Shown piece by piece: positions 55,893 through 64,000 of a DNA stretch of 64,000 nucleotides. How positions within the stretch are numbered: position 1 is the stretch's first letter; each line of letters opens with the position of its first letter. The notes under the pieces were generated by a model. That model saw only the letters and a list, made by a program, of their open reading frames with translations. It did no database searches and was not told where the DNA came from. Position numbers and translations under genes: made by a program. Origin of the DNA: Ampullaceana balthica (taxonomy: Eukaryota; Mollusca; Gastropoda; Lymnaeidae); contig CALYLW010000067.1 in NCBI GenBank assembly GCA_944989445.1, positions 1,657,905 to 1,721,904 on the forward strand. Direction: 5' to 3'.

Positions 55893-55895
<3 letters not shown>
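55100..55895 (+). repeat. 3' LTR
   Basis: It is collinear with the 5' LTR from TGTGGAGGACC to CTTTACA. Differences cluster near the start (GGGGAGCGGACGG), in the C tract, in the GATA/GA run near 55740-55765, and near the end. AATAAA is at 55803-55808. Confidence 0.95.

Positions 55896-55985
<90 letters not shown>
55896..55985. repeat. (AT)n microsatellite, right flank of the LTR element
   Basis: Pure AT dinucleotide repeat from the LTR end to the start of hAT element D copy 2. Confidence 0.96.
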
Positions 55986-55988
<3 letters not shown>

Positions 55989-56557
55989 GGCTGTTATCGA
56001 TTAATTTAAATTTAATCGTTAACTTTTGAAAAAGTAAAGATTAAGCAATCGTTAAATTCGATTAAAACCAAAAATAGAAATTTATGACATCATTAAACTG
56101 AACATTTCAAAGGAAGTAACAAAAACAGGTGATTGACTTCAGCGATGTATTTGATCCTTTAAAAGAGAATTGTTTATGGCAGTGAACACGATAAAATTTT
56201 TCACTATCTTCGACTTTGCCATCCGCAGTTTGCTTAAAAACAAAATTTTTGCTCAACTTTCCAGTTATATGTTTAAATTTAACTGCGCTGATGCTTTCAG
56301 TCATTTTTTAGTTGACGTCTGCCAGTCCACACACATTAATAAAATAAATTATAATATTACGCGGGAGAAGTTTGTACGTAAAAAAATATATAAATTATTA
56401 TTAATTATTAATAATAAATTATTTATTAATAAAAAAAAATTAAAATATTATAAAAATTTTCTTTAGTTTTAATCGAATTTTTATCGATTAAAATAATTTT
56501 AATCGATAAAAATTTAACGATTAATCGAGAAATTAATCGTTAATTTCCGCAGCCCTA
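55986..56557. mobile_element. hAT element D, copy 2
   Basis: TAGGGCTGTTATCGATTAAT begins it and GTTAATTTCCGCAGCCCTA ends it. ATATATAT on both sides is compatible with an 8-bp duplication but uninformative. A minus-strand frame at 56107-56304 resembles a BED-type finger (VHCHKQFSFKGSNTSL). Confidence 0.85.
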
Positions 56558-56571
56558 ATATATATATATAT

Positions 56572-57228
56572 TAGGGCTGCGGAAATGTACGATTAATTAA
56601 AAATAAATAATAAATTTCTGACGATTACACGAACATTTTGGTTTTAAACTATTGACACTGACGGGAATGTTCAAAATGTTGATAAAGTCTGCCTACCATG
56701 GTTATAACACTTCGCCTACTTATCAAACCAAATGAAAAGCGTATTTAGCCAATGGCAGTAATAGAGTCTGATTCTCAGACAGAAAATGACGACAGCTCTT
56801 CTGATGAATTAATGCGTTACAAAACGGAAATGAAAGTTCCTGAATCCATTAACCCTTTACAATGGTGGGAACTTAATGAACACCGATATGCGAAAATGTC
56901 ATTCCTTGCCAAGACCGTTTTGTGCATATCAGTTACTTCAGTTCCATGTGAATTATTGTTCAGCTCGGCTGGTTATATTGTCAATTAGACCCGCTCATCA
57001 CTTGAACCAAATAATGTCAACACACTTGTCTTTTGGCGTAGTTGGTTAAAAGATGACATGTAAAGGAGACATTCCAGTGTTATTTAGACTTTCAAGAAGA
57101 ACGTTTAATAAGTGCCACTTATGACATCATAAATTTTAATTTTTGGCTTTAATCGAAATTAACGATTAATTAATCGGTAATTTTCCAAAAATTAACGATT
57201 AAATTTAAATTAATCGTTAACAGCCATA
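56572..57228 (+). mobile_element. hAT element D, copy 3 (inverted to copy 2)
   Basis: It starts TAGGGCTGCGGAAATGTACG and ends TTAATCGTTAACAGCCATA, which is the reverse orientation of copy 2. A 14-bp AT spacer separates the two. It keeps a C-terminal transposase fragment. Confidence 0.85.
56752..57064 (+). pseudogene. hAT transposase C-terminal (dimerisation) fragment
   Basis: The frame reads PLQWWELNEHRYAKMSFLAK, then SVPCELLFSSAGYIVN, an in-frame TAG, and TRSSLEPNNVNTLVFW. This is the Ac/ZBED-type hAT dimerisation domain (W-W, ATSVPxE-like, FS.AG, RSSL). The stop at 56986-56988 replaces a residue that is lysine in the related fragment at 35955-36076. The catalytic core is absent. Confidence 0.82.
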
Positions 57229-58281
57229 ATATATATATATAAAGTTGTTAATGCCCCACCCGTCCCCAACAAGTATAAGGCTGTGCTTTTTGCTACTCCC
57301 TTCGATGCAAAGTGTATTTCTCAGTTGTCAATGCTGGTCCCACATACGAGGATAAGTTTGTCATCATACTTTAGTTTGGGGGTAAACATGGTCGGTTAGA
57401 TGTATTAATTTCTTACTCTCATTCCATAGCTAACTGCCACTCGTGAAATATGTTAATGTCTAAAGTCCTAATCACAGTAAATTTAATAAGAGGTAAATGA
57501 AAATCCAAGAATGAAACCAAATTAAATAGGAACTCACAGGAGCTCAAAACACGCACACACATTTTTGCTCTCATCACAAACATAAAATCTTCACCGATTC
57601 AAACCTACACTCAACAACCTTTTAAATAAAAGTTCATTCGATTGTAGAAGGAATTCCTGATTTTTTAATTAACCCTCTGGCGGTTAAAGGTCACCGCTTG
57701 AAGCCACAGAAATAATCAAAGCTGTGTTTGGCAAGGAGTTGGGCGGGGCTTAGCACAGTGACAATAAATACAGGTAAAAAAAATTTTTTTTTAAAGCACG
57801 TTTTTATAAGTGGACTAAAAGAAGAAAAATAATTTAAGACTTATAAGTTCAAGTACTTTGATTTAATATGACTAAAAACGTTGGGCGGGCGCATACAAGA
57901 TCTATCTGTGGTGAAATTTTGAGATCTCTAGGACTATCAGAAGTTGTTTAAATATACGTTGTCAAATTTGAAAAATTGCGGACAGACAGACAGAAACGAA
58001 AGGAAGTTAATAAAAACGTTGTAAAAACGTGGTAAAAATGTTCATAAAAATCCTATTATAGCCTAGATGTCATGAAGTGCTGGCAATTTATTATAACATA
58101 GATGGCATAGAGCTTATAAAAACAAAAAGTCGTTGTAACTTCTCTCACAGATCTGAACAGAACTAATGACACTGACGCCCATTCTATGACTGCAAAATCT
58201 GGATTGTCATTCGAATACCTATGTTGCTCTAGCCTCTTGGATATAAGTCGAACCTCCTGATTGTGACTATAACCCCAAGGG
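57229..58281. other. No gene seen
   Basis: AT-rich sequence. ATACAAGATCTATCTGTGGT and GAAATTTTGAGATCTCTAGG near 57890 with a GACAGACAGACAG run at 57981 resemble the 3' part of family T-like elements, but no ends are visible. Confidence 0.5.
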
Positions 58282-60780
58282 CAGGGGTTTCTAACCAGTG
58301 GTGCATGCACCCCTTGGTTAGGGGTGCATGAGCAGGTTCCAGGGGGTGCATGAACCATTCAGAGGAAAAAAAAGAAAAAGAGGAAGAAAAAACACGTAGA
58401 AGAAAAAAAAAGAAAAACTGATAAACTGAAAATGTAAACCATAAGCAAGGCATGCGGCGTTAAAGGGCGCCCATTTACAACATCGTTCTGCGCATGTCGA
58501 AAATTGACGGAAAAACTTTTTTGCAAAATGAACGGTTCGCTCTACGCGTTCCTCGGAATCTTGTGTTTTATGTCACAGTTTTCAAAAAAAATAATTTAAT
58601 TTTGTCATCAAATAAGTCAGATATATGTCTTCCAGTGACCCTCTAACTGTTTTGAGAGGATGTAAGCGATGTGATTTTTTTTTCCTTCACTTTTATTGCT
58701 TGCAAAGGTCTTAAAAACGTTAATTGTAAGCCATTATTCGCCATTGAAACCTAAAATCTTGAGTTGAGCATCCAATTCCAGTCATTAAAAACATCAACTT
58801 TGTCAGTTAAAAATTTGCCTGTGATTGGTACGACTTTCCGATTGTCATCACCCCTTCAAATTCGTTAATAAATAATAATTTTAAAAGAGAGAGAGAGAGA
58901 GATGGAACACAAAAGCCTCTGTGCTTCCTCTATGGAAAAATCCTGTGCAATGACAACATGAAGCTTGTTAGACTCCGAGAGAACTTGGAGAAAGTACATC
59001 CATCCAATTCCAAGGACAGTGTTGAGGTCTTCAAGCAGAAGAGAGCTCACATCTTTACCTCAAGTACCTTCCCCAAGCTTGGATTTTCTTTGTCACAGAA
59101 ACCTGCACTGGGGGCATCTTCAAGGTTGCATATCTTATTGCAAAGAACAATAACCCCCACACCATTGGAGACATTTGGTGAAGCCTTGTGCTCTGGAGAT
59201 GGTGGAACTGATGTGTGGTCACCAGCAGAGGAAGCAGGTTGAGAAAGTTCCTTTGTCCAATGACACTATTCATTCCAGGATTAGTGACATGGCTGCAGAC
59301 ATTCTGGATCTAGTCTTGTGCGAGATGAGAAGCAGTACTTTTCCATTTAGCATGCATCTGGGTGAATCCACTGATGTAGCACAATGCAGTCAGATTCTTA
59401 TATTTCTGAGATATGTTCTCGGTGGATTGCTGAAGGAGGAATTTCTCTTTTGTAAGCCACTCCTAGCTACTACCAAAGCTGCTGATGTGCTGCGGCTAGT
59501 CAGGGACATTCTTCTCTTAAAACTAGTTTGACTGAACTTCAAGAATTTCTTCAATTTGCACAGGTGGTGATCCCTCCATGCTCGGTAATAAGTCAGGATT
59601 TTTAGCACTAGTAAAGAAAGACGTTCCAGATATTGTCACTACACACTGTAGCCTTCATCGTCAGGCCCTGTCATACAAAACTCTACCTTCAACGTTGAAG
59701 TCAGTTCTTTCTACTGCAGTCGAAGTTGTAAATTTTATCCGCTCACATGCCTTAAACCACTGCCTATTCAAGTTGTTCTGTCAGGAGGTGGGCTCTGAGC
59801 ATGAAGTTCTGCTCTACCACACTGAGGTGCGCTGGTTGTCCAGGGGACGGATACTTTCTCGGTTAGTAGAACTGAAAGTGGAGATTGCCTATTTCTTGCG
59901 AGAAAAAGAGAGTGAACTTGCTGACAAGTTTGACTGTCCAAATTTAATTCATTACTTGGCATACCTGGCTGACATCATCACATCTTGAATGAGTTGAACA
60001 CATCTCTCCAAGGACCTGCTGTGACTGTAATGGATGCTACTGAGAGATTGCAAGCCTTCCTTAACAAAGTGCCATTATTCCAACTACGACTAGAAAAGTC
60101 AAACTTGGCCAAATTTCCACTCTTGGATGACGTTGTAATATCTGGTGCAGAAGGAAGCACTGAGGGATCACTGCCTGACAACATCAAAGGGGAAATTTCA
60201 GAGCACCTTTCAACATTGCAAAGGCCCTTTGATGAGTATTTCTGTCAAGAAATTGCTAGGAAAGACCTTTGGATTCGCAATCCTTTTCTCTGTGACTTGG
60301 ACAACATTGATGACAGTGACTTTGCTAAAGATGACCTGATTGATTTGAGAACCAGAGAAGTACTGAGGAGTGCCTTCAGTTGAAATACCTTGACTGAATT
60401 TTGGTGCGCCCAGCTAGATTCCTACCCACAACTAGCCAAGAAGGCAGTACTGACTCTCCTTCCATTTGCCACAACCTATCTCTGTGAAGCAGTATTCTCC
60501 ACACCTTTGACGATTAAAACCAAGGAAAGGAATAAGTTGAATGCAGAGGATGACATGAGAGTTGCTTTGTCCAAAACAGTCCCCAAGATTTAAATCGCTG
60601 ATTGATCATAAGAAGAAGCAGATCTCTCACTAAATTCCCTGTTACCTATGGTCAAAACTGTTGTGTTCCTAAAATAAACATAGCTTATTATGCATTTCCT
60701 GCAAGTTTCACGAGGGGGTGCATGAAATGTTTTTGGGCAGCTGAAGGGGTGCATGGACCCCAAAAGTTTAGGAACCACTG
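58282..60780 (+). mobile_element. Buster-like hAT transposon, copy 2
   Basis: The ends are CAGGGGTTTCTAACCAGTGG and TTTAGGAACCACTG, and it is collinear with copy 1 (32877-35386) throughout, 2499 bp. The flanks CCCAAGGG and CCCTAGCA agree at only 5 of 8 positions, so the duplication has decayed or the end is displaced. Subterminal GGGGTGCATG motifs are retained. Confidence 0.9.
58900..60593 (+). pseudogene. Buster/ZBED5-like hAT transposase pseudogene, copy 2
   Basis: Frames 58958-59242, 59175-59531, 59578-59988, 59985-60383 and 60390-60593 repeat the layout of copy 1. The BED finger is damaged: the second cysteine is tyrosine and a histidine is asparagine. The motif after MHLG.ESTDVA has glycine where the family usually has the first catalytic aspartate. 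THCSLHRQALSYKTL, HTEVRWLSRGRILSRL and FATTYLCEAVFSTPL are clear. It retains ten residues (GAEGSTEGSL) absent from copy 1 near 60150. Breaks near 59179 and 60381 are the same as in copy 1; others are private. Confidence 0.9.
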
Positions 60781-62229
60781 CCCTAGCAGATTTCTAGCTA
60801 AACTTGAATCCCAGTCACGGACTTACCAAGAAAATGCTCTAATATTTTGAGTGTCATGGGCAACGAAATCATTTGTCCTATCAAAGAACGCATTAGCTAT
60901 AACGATAAATAATTTTGTCGTATTGATAAATACATTTGTTCTATCAATGATATAAAACCATGCATAGTTTACTTCCTTCAACATCAGTCTAGATATACAT
61001 AAAGTGTATAAGACAAAGACATAACCTTGAGCTGACCTGGATCTTTATTTGTTGATCACCATAAAAGAAGTACATAGTTTAATTGTACAACAAACAGGGA
61101 CCCTGTACACTGCCAGTGTACACCATAAAGTATACACCGCACAGTGTACACCAAATCAAAGTGTTAAGCTAACCCCAGTTTTCTTATCAATACGTAGATG
61201 CCATGTTGTTTGCCTCCCTCATTGATCCGACCTCCCGTGGGGGTGGGGGAGGGGGGGAGAGATGATGAAGGAGCTTATTAAAACGGAACCAGGCTTCAAC
61301 AAACCATAAGTAAGAAACATGGCCTTGTCCACATTAAATAACGTCTTTAGTCATTCTTCTGTCTGTCACTTGTAAAACTTTAAGCATCGAAGGGCGTACA
61401 ATGTGCTGCTAAAGATAGCAGTTATTAAACACGGTTTAAAACCCAACAAAACGTTTCCGAACAATAAAGTTAGGCTTGGTGTCTTCGAATAAAGTCTGGT
61501 CATGAAGCACAGACATCAAGCATTCGCATATGATAGGACATAAAAACAGTTTAATATCATTTTTATTTCCTCTTGGTAGTAAGAGGGTTATAGTCAAAGG
61601 CAACGTTGGGGATAAAAGGGTTAATGTCTTACAGCATAATAAAATTGATTTCTGCTTCCCCCATCTCAAAAGTAGTCGATTACCCCATATCTAGAAGGAC
61701 ATTACACAAAAAGCAACGAGCATGAGCGGTATCGATTTTAGCAATTAGAAAATTACTTGGGGGAAAACAGGTTACCATAGTTTCCATTGCAACATTTGAC
61801 ACGGCTGAACTTAGAAAAATGCAGAACGCTTTGTTTGTTCACCTGAACATTTAGTGTTCACCTACCGTGTTTAACCCATAAAGTATTGAGGGAAAGAAAA
61901 GTTTGTGTTAGTGAACATTAACGAATGGGGAGAACATTTAGCTTCATAAATAGAGACGATCAGCGCGTGTGGATTTACAAGGAAATGTGTGTGTGTGTGT
62001 GTGTCTTTACTTACAAGAGTTATCTTTCATGGGCCAAAACATTTATTTCTGATTTTAGGTTGTTCTTTAATTGAAAAAGAAAGTTCGTTGCATAAATAAA
62101 CATTTATCTTTAAATAATGAAAGAAATTCTATAGCTTTAGTTACATACATGTAAGATGAAATACAACTGATAAACTATAAATCATTTACAAGATTAGAAG
62201 AAAGACTGATCCTTATATCTGAACTAACG
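60781..62229. other. No supported gene
   Basis: Unique AT-rich sequence. ACTGTACACC-type repeats occur at 61100-61150, a G-rich run at 61238-61258 and a (TG)n run at 61988-62004. A 51-bp exon candidate is listed separately. Confidence 0.5.
60827..60877 (-). other. Candidate 51-bp internal exon
   Basis: On the minus strand GCGTTCTTTGATAG precedes it and the consensus donor GTAAGT follows TTCTTG. Two frames are open and neither is recognised. Confidence 0.15.
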
Positions 62230-63237
62230 GGATCGCGTTGTGTCACAGCTTACACTGTCGAGATCACGTTGTGTCACAGAATGCACTGTCGGGATCACGT
62301 TGTGTCACAGAATACACTGTCGAGATCACGTTGTGTCACAGAATACACTGTCGAGATCACGTTATGTCACAGAATACACTGTCGGGATCACGTTGTGTCA
62401 CAGAATGCACTGTCGAGATCACGTTGTGTCACAGCTTACACTGTCGAGATCACGTTGTGTCACAGAATACACTGTCGAGATCACGTTGTGTCACAGAATA
62501 CACTGTCGAGATCACGTTGTGTCACAGAATACACTGTCGAGATCACGTTGTGTCACAGAATACACTGTCGGGATCACGTTGTGTCACAGAATACACTGTC
62601 GGGATCACGTTGTGTCACAGAATACACTGTCGGGATCACGTTGTGTCACAGAATACACTGTCGGGATCACGTTGTGTCACAGAATACACTGTCGGGATCA
62701 CGTTATGTCACAGAATACACTGTCGGGATCACGTTGTGTCACAGAATACACTGTCGGGATCACGTTGTGACACAGAATACACTGTCGGGATCACGTTGTG
62801 TCACAGAATACACTGTCGGGATCACGTTGTGTCACAGAATACACTGTCGGGATCAGGTTGTGTCACAGAATACACTCTCGGGATCACGTTGTGACACAGA
62901 ATACACTGTCGAGATCACGTTGTGTCACAGAATACACTGTCGGGATCACGTTGTGTCACAGAATACACTGTCGGGATCACGTTGTGACACAGAATACACT
63001 GTCGGGATCACGTTGTGTCACAGAATACACTGTCGGGATCACGTTGTGACACAGAATACACTGTCGGGATCACGTTGTGACACAGAATACACTGTCGGGA
63101 TCACGTTGTGTCACAGAATACACTGTCGGGATCACGTTGTGTCACAGAATACACTGTCGGGATCACGTTGTGACACAGAATACACTGTCGAGATCACGTT
63201 GTGTCACAGAATACACTGTCGGGATCACGTTGTGACA
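62230..63237. repeat. 31-bp minisatellite
   Basis: About 32 units contain GTGTCACAGAATACACTGTC then GGGATCACGTT. GAGATC variants predominate in the first third and GTGACAC variants in the last. With period 31 (3n+1) and no stop in any plus frame, the reading cycles through all frames every 93 bp. This gives a 324-codon open frame that is not a gene. Confidence 0.97.
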
Positions 63238-63337
63238 AGTTGAATCGATTGAAAATCACCACGTCTGCTGTTATTTCTAATAATTGACCAATTCAACTGT
63301 GTCGTGTGTTGCATTTCAGACGTCATTAACAATCGTT

Positions 63338-63990
63338 TTTGACAGATGGGTTGAGTGAATGAGGTAAGTGACAGTTTGCATGAGTGAGTGAGAAAAGTGA
63401 CATGTTGAATGAGTGAGTGAGTGAGAAAAAGTACATATGGACTGGGTGAATGAGTGAGTGAAGAAAGTTACAGTTGGACTAAGTGAGTTAGGAAAGTGAC
63501 AGTTGGACTAAGTGAGTTAGGAAAGTGGCAGTTGGACTAAGTGAATGAGTGAGTAGTGAAGAAAGTGACAGTGGGACTGGGTGAGTGAGTGTGTGAGTGA
63601 GTGATGAGTGAGTGATGAGTGAGTGATGAGTGAGTGAGTCAGTGATTGAGTGAGTGAGTGAGTGAGTGAGTGATTGAGTGAGTGAGTGAGTGAGTGAGTG
63701 AGGGTGTGAGTGAGTGAGTGAGTGAGTGAGTGAGTGAGTGAGTGAGTGAGTGAGTGAGTGAGTGAGTGAGTGAGTGAGAGTGAGTGAGTGAGTGAGTGAG
63801 TGAGTGAGTGAGTGAGTGAGTGAGTGAGTGAGTGAGTGAGTGAGTGAGTGAGAGAGTGAGTGAGTGAGTGAGTGAGTGAGTGAGTGAGTGAGTGAGTGAG
63901 TGAGTGAGTGAGTGAGTGAGTAAGTGAATGAGTGAGTGAGTGAGTGAGTGAGGGAGTGAATGAGGAAAGTGACAAGTGGACCGAGAGACC
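63338..63990. repeat. (GAGT)n microsatellite with flanking 29-bp repeats
   Basis: Units such as GTGACAGTTGGACTAAGTGA at 63360-63560 give way to an almost pure GAGT tetranucleotide run at 63590-63955. The minus-strand open frame of repeating T-H-S-L is a composition effect. Confidence 0.97.
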
Positions 63991-64000
63991 CAGTATTATT

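Larger units (their letters stand above)
52077..55895 (+). mobile_element. Gag-only LTR retrotransposon (Gypsy-like, non-autonomous)
   Basis: It has two LTRs of about 795 bp in direct orientation, a tRNA-Leu-type primer site, and a 2.2-kb interior. The interior encodes a gag-like protein with a zinc knuckle, then about 690 bp without coding sequence. No protease, reverse transcriptase, RNase H or integrase motif is present. The element lies in an AT microsatellite, so the target duplication cannot be resolved. I count about 14 differences between the LTRs (roughly 98% identity), so the insertion is fairly recent. It would need enzymes from another element to move. Confidence 0.9.

Noticed and set aside
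56560..56580. TTAGGG as telomeric repeat
   Set aside because: Single occurrences belong to the TAGGGCTG termini of hAT element D.
62238..63243. Open frames of 176-324 codons on the plus strand
   Set aside because: They are readings of the stop-free 31-bp tandem array, with peptide periodicity equal to the unit; no independent coding evidence.
63517..63975. 152-codon THSL repeat protein
   Set aside because: A reading of the GAGT microsatellite.

Overview
This is eukaryotic, almost certainly invertebrate animal DNA. It is visibly AT-rich, has no operon-like gene packing, and is saturated with minisatellites, hAT-family DNA transposons and their MITEs, a tRNA-derived SINE, Helitron-like elements, a solo LTR and one LTR retrotransposon. 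The repeat mix (Buster/ZBED5-like hAT copies, a tRNA-Leu-primed Gypsy-like element, SINEs with a hairpin tail, many 25-50 bp tandem arrays) would suit a lophotrochozoan such as a mollusc, but the species cannot be fixed from the sequence.

Layout. 1-9.9 kb: a 28-bp satellite at the left edge, a 41-bp array, a hAT MITE, CT microsatellite, a 26-bp array beside a Helitron-like 5' end, an inverted pair of Helitron-like elements, and a G-rich 49-bp array. 10-23 kb: a short-TIR element, several small arrays, SINE tails, a third Helitron-like copy, a decayed Buster-like hAT carrying a SINE, and three hAT MITEs. 23.8-32.2 kb: a 30-bp array and about 3.4 kb of 35/34-bp arrays lying between two inverted copies of one hAT-like element; a CpG-rich patch near 30.2-30.5 kb. 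32.6-36.6 kb: nested insertions (MITE, Buster hAT copy 1, another hAT with a MITE inside). 36.6-48.7 kb: the least repetitive part, with a SINE, a solo LTR and several weak candidate exons. 48.7-51.4 kb: a large, indel-rich 35-bp array and a degenerate one. 52.0-57.2 kb: a gag-only LTR retrotransposon and two hAT elements, all inserted in AT microsatellite. 58.3-60.8 kb: Buster hAT copy 2. 62.2-64 kb: a 31-bp array and a GAGT microsatellite.

No intact host gene is visible. Every recognisable protein belongs to a mobile element, and each is broken. The host may contribute a few short exons, proposed at low confidence from splice signals and open frames (for example 47251-47347 plus strand, 44198-44353 minus strand). 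Many long open frames in the window are only readings of tandem repeats. The strongest observations are: a non-autonomous LTR element that keeps gag but has no pol; exact 8-bp target-site duplications on several hAT elements; an exact 5-bp duplication around a solo LTR; two Buster copies that share the same frame-breaking changes; and hAT-like elements whose ends are internally reiterated. Lengths, periods and target duplications were read by eye; family assignments rest on remembered family patterns, not on a search.
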